Source: Sphingobium ummariense RL-3
Lineage (GTDB): Bacteria > Pseudomonadota > Alphaproteobacteria > Sphingomonadales > Sphingomonadaceae
Length of the DNA stretch: 64,000 nucleotides
Assembly: GCF_000447205.1 (NCBI RefSeq)
Contig: NZ_AUWY01000039.1
Location: 38,587-102,586, forward strand
Reading direction: 5' to 3'
A program made the translations under genes and the position numbers. Positions within the stretch are counted from its first letter, which is position 1; each line of letters opens with the position of its first letter. Of this stretch, positions 51,032 through 61,100 are shown in pieces. The notes beneath the pieces are model-generated. The model saw only the letters and a list, made by a program, of their open reading frames with translations. It made no database searches and was not told the origin of the DNA.

Positions 51032-52105
51032 ATGACCGCAATGCTCTCACTCATCGATTCCAAGAAGACAGGGACAATGGACAGACAGAAGGCATTGGAA
51101 GCGGCGCTTTCCCAGATTGACCGCGCGTTCGGCAAGGGTTCGGCCATGAAGCTGGGCAGCCGGGAGAAGATCGAGATCGAGGCGATCTCGACCGGGTCGC
51201 TCGGCCTCGACATCGCGCTCGGCATCGGCGGCCTGCCGCGCGGGCGCATCGTCGAGATCTACGGGCCGGAAAGCTCGGGCAAGACGACCCTTGCCCTCCA
51301 CGCCATCGCCGAGGCGCAGAAGATGGGCGGCATCGCCGCTTTCGTCGACGCCGAGCATGCGCTCGACCCCGGCTATGCCAAGAAGCTGGGCGTTGACATA
51401 GACGAACTGATCGTATCGCAGCCCGACACTGGCGAGCAGGCGCTGGAAATCGTCGACACGCTGGTGCGGTCGAACGCGATCGACGTGCTGGTGATCGACT
51501 CGGTCGCCGCGCTTGTGCCGCGCGCAGAGATTGAGGGCGAGATGGGCGACAGCCATGTCGGCCTGCAGGCCCGACTGATGAGCCAGGCGCTGCGAAAGCT
51601 GACCGGCTCGATCAGCCGCTCGCGCTGCCTGGTCATCTTCATCAACCAGGTGCGCATGAAGATCGGCGTCATGTACGGCAATCCGGAAACGACGACCGGC
51701 GGCAACGCGCTGAAATTCTACGCCTCGGTACGGCTCGACATCCGCCGCACGGGCCAGATCAAGGACCGCGACGACATCGTCGGCAACGCGACCCGGGTGA
51801 AGGTGGTCAAGAACAAGGTCGCCCCGCCCTTCAAGCAGGTCGAGTTCGACATCATGTATGGCGAGGGCGTGTCGAAACTCGGCGAACTGCTCGACATCGG
51901 CGTCAAGGCCGGGCTGGTGGAGAAATCCGGTGCCTGGCTGTCCTATGACTCGGTCCGCATCGGGCAGGGGAGGGAGAACGCCAAGACCTATCTCAAGAAT
52001 AATCCCGAAATGGCGGCGCGCCTGGAAAAGGCGATCCGGGGCAAGACCGAGGAGGTCGCCGAAGGGATGATGGCCGGACCCGAGGCGGAGGACGAGGGCG
52101 AGTAA
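51032..52105 (+). CDS. recA: Recombinase RecA
   Basis: This 357-residue RecA catalyses strand exchange and triggers LexA cleavage. '[13 protein letters not shown]' (Walker A), '[18 protein letters not shown]' (Walker B), the L1/L2 loops ('[20 protein letters not shown]', then '[17 protein letters not shown]') and the acidic C-terminus are complete. ATG 51032, eight bases after 'AGGAGA', is chosen. It is flanked by an SOS box and a strong terminator. Confidence 0.98.
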   Translation: MTAMLSLIDSKKTGTMDRQKALEAALSQIDRAFGKGSAMKLGSREKIEIEAISTGSLGLDIALGIGGLPRGRIVEIYGPESSGKTTLALHAIAEAQKMGGIAAFVDAEHALDPGYAKKLGVDIDELIVSQPDTGEQALEIVDTLVRSNAIDVLVIDSVAALVPRAEIEGEMGDSHVGLQARLMSQALRKLTGSISRSRCLVIFINQVRMKIGVMYGNPETTTGGNALKFYASVRLDIRRTGQIKDRDDIVGNATRVKVVKNKVAPPFKQVEFDIMYGEGVSKLGELLDIGVKAGLVEKSGAWLSYDSVRIGQGRENAKTYLKNNPEMAARLEKAIRGKTEEVAEGMMAGPEAEDEGE

Positions 52106-52181
52106 GCAGGTCACCCCCGCCGGCCCGTATAGCCGGCGGAACGACCGGCACGGCCTCGCCCGCCTGCCGCCTCACGCACTG

Positions 52182-52220
52182 AAAAGGCCCGTCGCGTAGT
52201 CTTGCGCGACGGGCCTTTTA
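52182..52220 (+). terminator. Terminator of recA
   Basis: AAAAGGCCCGTCGCG (52182-52196) and CGCGACGGGCCTTTT (52205-52219) form a perfect 15-bp stem with an eight-base loop and a built-in T tract. The A tract opposite it allows function on both strands. Confidence 0.85.
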
Positions 52221-52455
52221 CCGTTCAGGACTATCCTGACATGGCGTGATGTCCATTCCGCGCGGGCCGGCGATGCATCATCCAGCATCTGCTCTCGCCG
52301 CTGATGGCGGTGCCTGCGGTGGCGGGAGGCGAGCATGTTTAAGCGGCGTTTCCCCGGCGGCATAGGCGAAAAACCCGAGTCCGGTGTGCCGGAGGCTTGC
52401 GGAACGGAGCGCTTTCTCGCCCGTTCCTTGCTTTCCACTCCGACGCGAGGCTCCG
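52221..52455. other. Intergenic region upstream of the nucleotidyltransferase gene
   Basis: These 235 bases hold no supported gene. A short open frame from ATG 52335 runs into the next gene out of frame and is rejected. GC-rich inverted pieces occur (for example around 52390), but no promoter could be assigned. Confidence 0.4.
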
Positions 52456-53229
52456 ATGACGCAATGCGCCACCACGTTCGACCCGCCTCCGCAAGCGGCG
52501 GACTTCTATACCGACAGCCTGCGCCACCTGGTCGAATCCGGCATCCCTTTCATGCTCTCGGGCACCTATGCGCTGGGGTGCCACACCGGCATCGTCCGGC
52601 CGACGAAGGATCTGGACGTGTTCTGCAAGGCGGGGGATGCGCCGCGCATCCTGGCCTACTTCCGCCAGCTCGGTCATGAGGTGGAATTCGAGGACGAGCG
52701 CTGGATCGGGAAGGTCTGGAAGGGCGACAATTTCTTCGACGTCATCTACAATATCTCGTCGGCCAGCCTGCCCGTGACGGAGGAATGGTTTCGCGAAGCC
52801 GATCATGCGGAGGTATATGGCACCACCGTCCGGATCACCCCGCCGACCGAGTTCATCCTGTCCAAGCTCTTCATCCAAGACCGCTACCGCTATGACGGGG
52901 CGGACGTGGCGCACATGATCCTGAAGCAGCATGAGCGGATCGGCTGGCAAAGGCTGCTCGATGCGATGGAGCTGCACTGGGAATTGTTGCTGATCCACCT
53001 GCTCAATTTCCGCTTCATCTACCCGACGGAACGGCACTGCATCCCGCTCTGGCTGTTCGAGGAGCTGCTGGGTCGGTTGCAGACGCGCAGCGAACTGCCG
53101 GTTCCCAATGTCCGTGTCTGCCGCGGGCGGCTGCTGTCACCGCGCGACTATCTGGTCGATATCACCGAATGGGGCTTTGCCGATGTGGTCGGCAAGGGGT
53201 TGGAGGAGAGCCATGACCGAAACCAGTGA
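52456..53229 (+). CDS. Predicted nucleotidyltransferase
   Basis: This 257-residue protein begins with a polymerase-beta-like nucleotidyltransferase core: 'GIPFMLSGTYALGCHTG' and the metal-binding 'RPTKDLDVF', with a third acidic residue likely in 'FFDVIYN'. The C-terminal half is helical ('PTEFILSKLFIQDRYRYDGA', then 'DVAHMILKQH'), as in the AbiEii-like group. The substrate is unknown. 'GCGAGG' supports ATG 52456. It overlaps the following phosphoesterase by 17 bases, so the two are very likely made together. Confidence 0.7.
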   Translation: MTQCATTFDPPPQAADFYTDSLRHLVESGIPFMLSGTYALGCHTGIVRPTKDLDVFCKAGDAPRILAYFRQLGHEVEFEDERWIGKVWKGDNFFDVIYNISSASLPVTEEWFREADHAEVYGTTVRITPPTEFILSKLFIQDRYRYDGADVAHMILKQHERIGWQRLLDAMELHWELLLIHLLNFRFIYPTERHCIPLWLFEELLGRLQTRSELPVPNVRVCRGRLLSPRDYLVDITEWGFADVVGKGLEESHDRNQ

Positions 53230-53959
53230 CGGATCGCAGCGCAACGGATTGACGCTGGCGGCGATTGGCGACCTGCATGTGACCGACACGTCCCAGCATC
53301 GATACAGCGCACTTTTCGAGCAGATATCCGAACAGGCCGACATATTGGCGCTGTGTGGTGATCTCACCAATTTCGGCAAGACGCGGGAAGCGGAGATCCT
53401 GGCGGAGGACCTGCGCCACTGCACCATTCCCGTCGTCGCGGTGCTGGGCAACCATGACTATGAATGCGGCCAGCCTGAAGAGGTCGTGCGTATCCTGCGC
53501 AGCGCCGGGGTCACCGTACTCGATGAGCAGGCGGTGGAGATTGCGGGCGTCGGCTTTGCCGGGGTGAAGGGCTTCGTCGGCGGTTTCGGACGCGGCGAAC
53601 TGGGCGCGTTCGGCGAGCAGGCGATAAAGGGCTTCGTCGAGGAATCGATCAACGAGGCGCGCAAGCTCGAAAACGCCCTGCGCTCGCTGCGGACCGACCG
53701 CTGCGTCGCGGTGCTGCACTATGCGCCGATCGCCGCGACGGTGGCAGGCGAGCCGCCGGAGATCTTCCCCTTTCTGGGTTCCTCCCGGCTGGCGGAGGCG
53801 ATCGACCGCTTCGATAATGTGCGTTTCGCCGTGCATGGCCATGCCCATCGCGGCACCTTCGAAGGCAAAACGCCCGGCGGCGTGCCGGTGTACAATTGCG
53901 CGCAGTTCGTGGTGACGGAGCGCATGGGGCGCCCCTACGCCCTCTTCTCGCTGGACTGA
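53213..53959 (+). CDS. Calcineurin-like metallophosphoesterase
   Basis: This 248-residue enzyme shows all metal-site motifs in order: 'AAIGDLHV' (DxH), 'LALCGDLTN' (GD), 'AVLGNHDYE' (GNHD), 'VLHYAP' (H) and 'VHGHAHRG' (GHxH). It is cytosolic, with no signal peptide. 'TTGGAGGAGAGCC' gives a strong ribosome site inside the upstream gene. Possible substrates range from cyclic nucleotides to RNA ends. Pairing with the nucleotidyltransferase suggests that one enzyme may reverse or process the other's product; this is inference. Confidence 0.85.
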   Translation: MTETSDGSQRNGLTLAAIGDLHVTDTSQHRYSALFEQISEQADILALCGDLTNFGKTREAEILAEDLRHCTIPVVAVLGNHDYECGQPEEVVRILRSAGVTVLDEQAVEIAGVGFAGVKGFVGGFGRGELGAFGEQAIKGFVEESINEARKLENALRSLRTDRCVAVLHYAPIAATVAGEPPEIFPFLGSSRLAEAIDRFDNVRFAVHGHAHRGTFEGKTPGGVPVYNCAQFVVTERMGRPYALFSLD

Positions 53960-53975
53960 TCTCGTCCAAGGGAAA

Positions 53976-54025
53976 AAGGCGGCCGCACCGGACTATTGGA
54001 GAGTATCGACCGGTGCGGCCGCCTT
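53976..54025. terminator. Long hairpin after the phosphoesterase gene
   Basis: AAGGCGGCCGCACCGG (53976-53991) and CCGGTGCGGCCGCCTT (54010-54025) form a perfect 16-bp stem around an 18-base loop. There is no T tract on the plus strand beyond the stem, but the preceding A tract would give one on the minus strand. Confidence 0.5.
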
Positions 54026-54200
54026 GCCATGGGCCGCTTTAGAGGGACACGTCCCATGGAGAACTTTGCGGCGTTTGCGCCCCATTACTCAGACATAATA
54101 GCGAATTCTGTTGCTTGAGCAATGTTTTTTCGCAAGCCTGAAATTTCCACCCACTATAGTCCCTGCAGATGCGCCAAGGCATCGAGTGCGGGAGGAATGC

Positions 54201-55355
54201 ATGCGAAAGGCAAATAGGACGTTTCTGGGCAGGGGGCTGATGCCGGCCATGGTCATCCTGGCCGCAGCCGCCTCTCCCGCTCTCGGCGCGGAAGCCAGCC
54301 GAGCGCCGGCAGGCACGCTGGCCGATGGCACGGCAATCGAGACGGTTACACTGTCGAACGGCCATGGCGTGACGGCACGAATCCTGAGCTATGGCGCGAC
54401 GCTGCAGTCGCTCTCCGCCCCGGACAGAAACGGCAAGGCGGCCGATGTCCTGCTCGGCTATGATGATCTGGCCGGCTATGTGGAGCATCCCAGCTTCTTC
54501 GGCGTGACGGCCGGCCGTTACGCCAATCGCATCGCCGGCGGCACTTTCATCCTGGACGGCAGGAACTACCAGCTGCCGATCAATAGCGGCGGCAACACGC
54601 TGCACGGCGGTCCGAAGGGGTTCGACAAGATCGCCTGGAAGGTGGCGTCGGTGACGAGCGGCTCGGTCGCCCGCGTCATTCTGTCCCATCTCAGCCCGGA
54701 TGGCGACCAGGGCTTTCCAGGCACGCTCGACGCCACGGTCTCCTATTCGCTCGATGAGAGCGGCGCGCTGACCATCGCCTTCGACGCGAAGACCGACAAA
54801 CCGACGGTGGTCAACATGACCAATCATGCTATTTTCAACCTCGCCGGGGAAGGCACGGCGGTCGGCGCGCTCGGCCATGTGCTGACCATTCCTGCCAAGG
54901 CCTACACGCCGGTCAATGCGAAGCTGATCCCGACCGGGGAGTTGAAGCCCGTGGCGGGAACACCGTTCGATTTCCGCACGCCGCATCGGGTGGGAGACCG
55001 CGCGCGCGACGGCCGCGACCAGCAGATCCTGTATGGCCGGGGCTATGATCATAATTTCGCGCTCGACAAGGGCCTCACCAAAACCCCCGAATTGGCCGCG
55101 CGGCTGGAAGACCCGGGATCGGGCCGGGTGCTGGAGGTGCTGACGACCGAACCGGGCCTACAACTCTATACCAGCAATTCCCCCTCCGCTTTTCCAGGCA
55201 AGCACGGACATCTCTACCGCCAGGGTGATGGCATCGCGCTGGAGCCGCAGAAATTTCCCGACTCCCCGAACCAGCCCGGCTTTGTCTCCACGCGCATCGA
55301 TCCGGACAAGCCCTATCATCATGTGATGGTCTATCGGCTGTCGGTGAAGCGCTGA
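54201..55355 (+). CDS. Periplasmic aldose 1-epimerase (mutarotase)
   Basis: This 384-residue protein has a signal peptide ending 'AAASPALGAEA' and a GalM fold. The catalytic and binding residues lie in 'GGNTLHGGPKGFDK' (His), 'VNMTNHAIFNL' (His) and 'GIALEPQKFPDSPN' (Glu). It interconverts alpha and beta sugars before uptake. 'GGAGGAATGC' precedes ATG 54201. An AT-rich stretch at 54090-54170 probably carries the promoter. Confidence 0.92.
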   Translation: MRKANRTFLGRGLMPAMVILAAAASPALGAEASRAPAGTLADGTAIETVTLSNGHGVTARILSYGATLQSLSAPDRNGKAADVLLGYDDLAGYVEHPSFFGVTAGRYANRIAGGTFILDGRNYQLPINSGGNTLHGGPKGFDKIAWKVASVTSGSVARVILSHLSPDGDQGFPGTLDATVSYSLDESGALTIAFDAKTDKPTVVNMTNHAIFNLAGEGTAVGALGHVLTIPAKAYTPVNAKLIPTGELKPVAGTPFDFRTPHRVGDRARDGRDQQILYGRGYDHNFALDKGLTKTPELAARLEDPGSGRVLEVLTTEPGLQLYTSNSPSAFPGKHGHLYRQGDGIALEPQKFPDSPNQPGFVSTRIDPDKPYHHVMVYRLSVKR

Positions 55356-55466
55356 ACGGTCCGCACTTCACGCCAGCATGACGATTTCAGTTGAACAGGC
55401 GAAGAGAACCCCCTAAATAACAAAATGACAGCGCTGACATTGCTTCTCGGCAATGGCAGTGTCTGC

Positions 55467-55527
55467 CATCCCGGGCGGTGTCGCGGCGAACTGCACGCGC
55501 TGTTGAACCGCCCGGGATGTGTTTTTT
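55467..55527 (+). terminator. Terminator of the aldose epimerase gene
   Basis: CATCCCGGGCGGT (55467-55479) and ACCGCCCGGGATG (55507-55519) form a perfect 13-bp stem, followed by TGTTTTTT (55520-55527). It lies in the gap between convergent genes, abutting the 3' end of the kinase gene. Confidence 0.8.
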
Positions 55528-55531
55528 CTGC

Positions 55532-56929
55532 CTATCCGGCGCGATTGAGCGTCATGACCACCCGCAATCCCGGGCCGTCGTCTTCCAGCGCGATGGCGCC
55601 GTGATGCAGCCGCGCCACTGCTTCCACCAGCGACAGTCCCAGGCCGGAGCCTGGCTTGCCGCGCGCCGGATCGAGCCGGCCGAATCGCTTCAGCGCCTCT
55701 ACGCGTTGTGCTTCGGGAATGCCGGGGCCATTGTCCGCCACCGCAAGGATAAGCTGCCTGCCCTGCGCCTGAACCCCTGCCTCGATCCGGATGTGGTCGC
55801 CGCTCTCGGCATATTTGAGCGCATTCTCGATCAGGTTGGCGAGCGCCTGGCTGATGAGCTCGCGGTGTAGCGGGAAGGCGAGACCGGCGGGCGCGGCCAC
55901 CTCCAGCGCGAAGCCGCTGTCCTCGATCAGCGGCCCGTACACTTCCGCCACGTCGCGCAGCAATTCGCCGATGCCGGTGTCGCACAGCCGGTCGCTGCCG
56001 AAGCCCGCTTCCGTTCGGCTGATGAGCAGGGCGGTCGAGAGCATGCCTTCCAGCGCCTGCGCCTCGCGATGGACCTTCTCCAGCGCGTCGAGCGCGGCCT
56101 CGTCGCTGGTCTGGGCGCTGGCCTGCTCGACCACTGACATCAGTCGCGTCACGGGCGACTTCAGGTCATGGGCCAGGCCGTCGGTCATCATCCGCAGCTG
56201 AGTCACCAGCGCGTCGATCCGCTCCAGCATCGCGTTGATCGACTCGCCCAGGCGGTCGAAGGCATCGCCGCTGCCGTCGGTGTCGACCCGCCGGTGCAGG
56301 GCGCCTACCGCGACGGCGTTGGCCGTCTCCGCGATGGCCGACACCTGCCGCGCCAGCATGCGACCGAGCAGCAGCGCGATGACGAGGGTGAGGCAGAGGC
56401 TCAGCAGGAAGGCGACGCTCAGCGCCTCCTCATAGATGCGGGTCAGCGCCATGCTGTCGCCCATGACCAGTCCAGCGAGCAGCCGGCCACCCCCCGGCAG
56501 GGTCGCGGTGGCGACGCCCATCGGCTCGGGCGAGGGGCTGTCGATGCGGTAGAGATCGATGGTCTGCCAATCGCTGTCCGCCTCCAGCGTGGCGGGCCAG
56601 GCGCCCAGATTGCCGGCGACAGGCCGGCCGCCGCGATCCGCGAGCAGCAGCACGATCCGCTCGCCGCTGATGGCGGGTAGACGGCGCTCGATGGTATGGC
56701 GCACGGCCGGGATGCCGCCCTGCCGCGCCAGCGCCACCAGTTCGTCCCGCAATTCCAGCACCGTCGCCTGGTCGGCCGCGACCACGGTGCGCTGGCTCGC
56801 CTGCTGGACGAACAGCAGGATGCCGCCCGTCACCAGAAACTGACAGAGAAAGGCCAAGCCGACGAAGCGCCCGATGGTCGACCGCGCCAGTGCCCGCCAG
56901 CGTTTCGCCGGGTCAGGCCTCGGCGCCAA
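55532..56929 (-). CDS. Sensor histidine kinase of the OmpR-type pair
   Basis: About 465 residues from a TTG at 56929, overlapping the regulator gene by 17 bases; a much longer open frame from 57010 is unlikely. Two membrane helices ('STIGRFVGLAFLCQFLVTGG' and 'SVAFLLSLCLTLVIALLL') bracket a periplasmic domain of about 120 residues. HAMP, the phospho-acceptor His in 'GLAHDLKSPVTRL', 'ENALKYAE', 'DNGPGIP' and 'GSGLGLSLVEAV' follow. The start is uncertain because no good ribosome site is seen. It probably senses envelope state. Confidence 0.88.
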   Translation of the reverse strand: MAPRPDPAKRWRALARSTIGRFVGLAFLCQFLVTGGILLFVQQASQRTVVAADQATVLELRDELVALARQGGIPAVRHTIERRLPAISGERIVLLLADRGGRPVAGNLGAWPATLEADSDWQTIDLYRIDSPSPEPMGVATATLPGGGRLLAGLVMGDSMALTRIYEEALSVAFLLSLCLTLVIALLLGRMLARQVSAIAETANAVAVGALHRRVDTDGSGDAFDRLGESINAMLERIDALVTQLRMMTDGLAHDLKSPVTRLMSVVEQASAQTSDEAALDALEKVHREAQALEGMLSTALLISRTEAGFGSDRLCDTGIGELLRDVAEVYGPLIEDSGFALEVAAPAGLAFPLHRELISQALANLIENALKYAESGDHIRIEAGVQAQGRQLILAVADNGPGIPEAQRVEALKRFGRLDPARGKPGSGLGLSLVEAVARLHHGAIALEDDGPGLRVVMTLNRAG

Positions 56930-57599
56930 GGCGATAGCCCATGCCGCGAACCGTGTGAAGCAGCGGCCGGTCCGATCCGTCGTCCAGCTTGCGGCGCAGG
57001 CGGCTGACATGGACGTCGATCACGTTGGTCCCGGGATCGAAATGATAGTCCCAGACGCCTTCCAGCAGCATGGTGCGCGTCACCACCTGGTCGGCATGGC
57101 GCAGGAAATATTCGAGCAGGCGGAACTCGCGCGGCTGCAGGTCGACGCCGCGGCCGCCGCGCTTCACCCGGCGGGCCAGCAGGTCCATCTCCAGATCGTC
57201 GTGCCGCAGCACTGTCACCACCGTGCTGCCCGATCCGTTCCGGCGCAGCAGCAGCTGTACCCGTGCTAGCAGCTCGGCGAAGGCGAACGGCTTGGTCAGA
57301 TAGTCGTCCGAACCGCTGGTCAGTCCCTCCACCCGGTCCTCGGCCGTGCCGAGCGCGGACAGGAAAATGACCGGCGTCTGGATATCCGCGGCGCGCAGCG
57401 CCTTCAGCACCGCCATCCCGTCCATGGCGGGCATCATCCGGTCGAGGATGATCGCGCCGTAGCTGCCGTCGCTGGCCAGGAATAGGCCGTCGCGGCCGTT
57501 GTCCGCCTGATCGACGGTGAAACCCGCCTCGGCCATGCCCTTGGCGATATAGGCGGCGGTGGCGGGATCGTCCTCCACCACCAGGATCTTCTGGGTCAT
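56913..57599 (-). CDS. OmpR/PhoB-family response regulator
   Basis: This 228-residue protein has a receiver domain with the acidic pair 'VVEDDP', Asp53 in 'IILDRMMPAMDG' and 'YLTKPF', then a winged helix ('VDLQPREFRLLEYFLRHADQ', 'NVIDVHVSRLRRKLD', 'TVRGMGYRLG'). Its ATG overlaps the PDZ gene stop by three bases. Targets may include the polysaccharide synthase at the head of this operon. Confidence 0.95.
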   Translation of the reverse strand: MTQKILVVEDDPATAAYIAKGMAEAGFTVDQADNGRDGLFLASDGSYGAIILDRMMPAMDGMAVLKALRAADIQTPVIFLSALGTAEDRVEGLTSGSDDYLTKPFAFAELLARVQLLLRRNGSGSTVVTVLRHDDLEMDLLARRVKRGGRGVDLQPREFRLLEYFLRHADQVVTRTMLLEGVWDYHFDPGTNVIDVHVSRLRRKLDDGSDRPLLHTVRGMGYRLGAEA

Positions 57600-58150
57600 C
57601 GTGCCCCTGCGCTCCGGTCCAGCGTTACCACCCGCATCTGGTCCTGCCGCCGCAGGCGCAGGATCAGGCGCGAACCGTCCTTGCGTAGCAGATAAGCGCT
57701 GGCCTGATCCAGCGAACCGACGGGGGTGCCGTCGATCTGGACCACATCGTCGCCGACCGAAATGCCCAGCCGCGCCGCCTGGCCGCCCGATTCCATGCTG
57801 GTGACGACGACGCCGGAGCCGGGCGGATCGGCATCGTCGAGGGTCAGGCCGGGAAGCAGCCGGGCTGCCTGGCCTGAGGCGCTGGCATGGCTGCCGGCGA
57901 AATGGCGGGCATGGAGGAAGAAGGCGCCGCTCAGCAGCAGGGCACACAGGGCAAGCATCGCCAGCAGCAGGCCTGTGGCGTTCTTGTGCACCGGCCTGCC
58001 GCCGGTCGATCCTGGTCCTTCTTCCCTTCCGTCCACCGTCAGCTTCGTTTCGCGGGATATCCCCTCCGCCGGTGGCGACGCGGAAGGGGCAATGGAGGAG
58101 ATATCCGCGCCGCCGTGGATAAGGATCGGGGAAATCGTCGGGAAAGTCAT
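57597..58150 (-). CDS. Membrane-anchored PDZ-domain protein
   Basis: This roughly 184-residue protein has a Pro/Ser-rich N-terminal tail of about 55 residues, one membrane helix ('GLLLAMLALCALLLSGAFFL') and a PDZ domain ('GVVVTSMESGGQAARLGISV', 'GDDVVQIDGTPVGSLDQASA'). There is no protease domain. It may present peptide C-termini to, or scaffold, the neighbouring synthase or histidine kinase. It is tightly packed: 12 bases after the synthase gene and overlapping the regulator start. Confidence 0.8.
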
Positions 58151-58162
58151 GTTACGCTTTGT

Positions 58163-61100
58163 TCATGCCGCCGCCGCCGGGGCTGCCACGCTGACCCGGC
58201 CCGACCGCTCCAACTTGCCCCAGCCGACCACCCAGCCGCCGATGGCGGACGCGATGGCGCGCACCACCACCCAATACATGATCTGGCGATAGACGAAGCG
58301 CTGTGCGACCAGCAGGTGCGCGGGATAGCGCGGGCGGCGGCCGTCGAGCCGATAGGCGACCCAGCCACAGGCGATGTCGACGGCGGTGAAGACCAGCCAG
58401 TAGAGCGCCATGCGCAGCACATCGCCATTGGTCTGCGCCCAGCCATGCTGTTGCACCCGCAGCACCGTGCCGGCGATCGACAGGACGAGCGCAAGGTCGA
58501 TCAGCGGAGAGATCGCGGCGAAGGCGATCTGGAACAGCCAGGCCTGCGGCAGGCCGATGAGGGCCAGGCCAGCGGGGCGCCGCTCGCGCAGCACGCCGCC
58601 ATGCTTCCACAGGCATTGCAGCGTGCCGAAGGCCCAGCGGTAGCGCTGTTTCGACAACGCCTTGAAGCTTTCGGGCGCCTCGGTCCACGCCACCGCCTCG
58701 GGATCGTAGGTGACGCGCCAGCCGGCGCGCTGGATCGCGATGGTAAGATCCTGGTCCTCGGCCAGCGTATCCTCCGGATAGCCGCCTACGGCGTCCAGCG
58801 CCGCGCGGCGCCAGGCGCCGACTGCGCCGGGTACGACCGTCATGGCGTCGAAGCCGGCCAGTGCCCTGCGTTCCAGATTCTGCGCCGTGATATATTCCAC
58901 CGCCTGCCAGCGGGTGACGAGGTTGACGCGGTTGCCGACCCGTGCATCGCCCGCGACCGCGCCGATCGCCGGATCGGCGAACCAGCGGGCGAGGCGGGCG
59001 ATGGTCTGCGGCTCGAACTGGGTATCGGCGTCGAGCGCGATCACCACCTCGCCCACGGCATGCCGCAGCGCCCGGTTGAGCGCCGACGCCTTGCCCCCAT
59101 TGGCAAGGGTCAGCAGCGTGACGCGCGGATCGTCGGCGAAGGCGGCGGCGACGATCGCGCTGGTGGCGTCCTTCGATCCGTCGTCGGCGACGATGAGCTG
59201 CAGGCCCGGATAATCGCTGGCCAGCACGCGGCGCACCGACGCCTCGATCACCCGCGCCTCGTTATAGGCGGGGATGATGACGGAGACGGCGGGCGCGTGG
59301 ACGGGCGGCCGGGGCCGGCTGCGCTTCGACTGGAACCAGGCAAGCCCCGCCATCAGCACCGCACGGGCAAGGCCGAGCGAGATGGCGAGGTAGAAAAGCC
59401 AGCCCAGCAGCGTGCCCAGCACCGCCAGCGTGACGAAGGCGGCGACGTCGATGCGCACCGCGGTCAGGTCGCCCGCCTCGACCGGCGGCATGGCGGCGGC
59501 GGGCGACAGCCCCGCGAGGCGCGAGACCGGCACGAAGCGATAGCCTTCCGCCCGCAGCGTTGCGATGATGCGGGGCAGGGCGGCCACCGTCTCCGCCCGG
59601 TTGCCGCCGCCGTCGTGCAGCAGGATGATGTTTTCCGACCGGTCGGGGGTCACGGCATGGACCTGCTCCACCACCTGCCGGACGATCGCATCCTCGCCCG
59701 GCCGCTGCCAGTCATTGGGATCGACATGCAGGCCGACGACCGTATAGCCCGCCTTCTGCGCCTCGAGCGCCGGGCCGAGTTCGTCCGCGGTGGTGGGTTC
59801 CGCGTCGCCGAAATAGGGCGCGCGGAACAGCCGCATGGAACGGCCCGTATAGGCCTGCACCAGCCGCTGCGTGGCATTCAGTTCCAGCCGCGTGGCCTCC
59901 GCCGATGCGCCCGCCAGGTTGGGATGGTCGTAGCTGTGGTTGCCGATCTCGTCGCCGTCGGCGACGATCCGGCGCAGCAGGGCGGGGTGCTCCAGCGCAT
60001 TCTCGCCGATGACGAAGAAGGTGGCGGGGACATGCATCCGCTCCAGCACGGACAGGATCTGCGGCGTCCATTCGGCGTCCGGGCCATCGTCGAAGGTCAG
60101 CGCCAGCATCCGGTTGCGGGCGCCGGTGCGCTCGACCTGATAGGGGGTGGGAAGGCGGGTATAGCGCTCCCGCCGGATCATGTCCGATCCGTCGAAGGCC
60201 ACGCTGCGATGGCCCTGGGTGGGCGTGGCGGTGATGCGCAATATCTCGCCGCTGCCCTCGACGTCGGTGTTCAGCGTGCTGTCGAGCCGGGCAAGGTCGG
60301 GCCGTCCCTTGCCGCGCCAGGCGGCGAGGTCGGGCCACAGGCCTGGATCCTCGCTGCCCAGCCGCCACAGCGCGACGCTGCGGATGCCGAGGCGCCGCAG
60401 GATCTGCAGCTGGTTCCAGCTGGCGGCGGCGTCCAGCATCCAGATCTGGTGGCGCTGGCCCGCCTCGTCATAGGCGAAGCCGGCATTGCCGCTCGCCGGG
60501 TCATAGCTGACGCCGGCATCGCTGTCGTGTGCCGCAAGCCAGGCTTCGTCGAGCGACAAGGCGTCCGCCCCGCCGCCATGCCAGTCATAGGCGTAGCTGC
60601 CGAGCGCGACGACGATGCGGTCGGCCCCGATGCGGCGCTGCGCCATGGCCACCTGCCGCGCGAACCAGTCCTGCGCGGCGATGGGGCCGGGCTGGCCGCC
60701 CTGCCAATGCTGGTCATAGGCCATGAAGATGACACGGTCGGCGATGGCGGCGAAACGGGCCAGAGGCCAGTTCTCGTCGCCCGCCGGCACCGTGACCGCC
60801 AGCTTCGCATGCTGGGGCAGCGCTGCGCGCAGCTGGCCGAGGAAGCGGAGATAGCCGTCCATCGCGCTAGGCGGCAGTGATTCCAGGTCCATGACGAGGC
60901 CGGCATAGCGATGCTGGGTTGCCCAGGTGCCGAGCCGGCCCGCCATGCGCCGGCTGGCGGCGGGATCGCGCAGCAGGCGCGCCATGCCCCCGCCGTCCCA
61001 GCTTCCGTCGGCCAGGTTCTGGACCATCGGCAGCACCTTGGGCTGCCGCTTCATCGCGGCGATCATGTGATCGAGCCGGCTGTCGGCATGGAATTGGGGC

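Noticed and set aside
56930..57010. N-terminal extension of the histidine kinase to 57010
   Set aside because: It would overlap the response-regulator gene by almost 100 bases and has no ribosome site; a TTG at 56929 is more reasonable.
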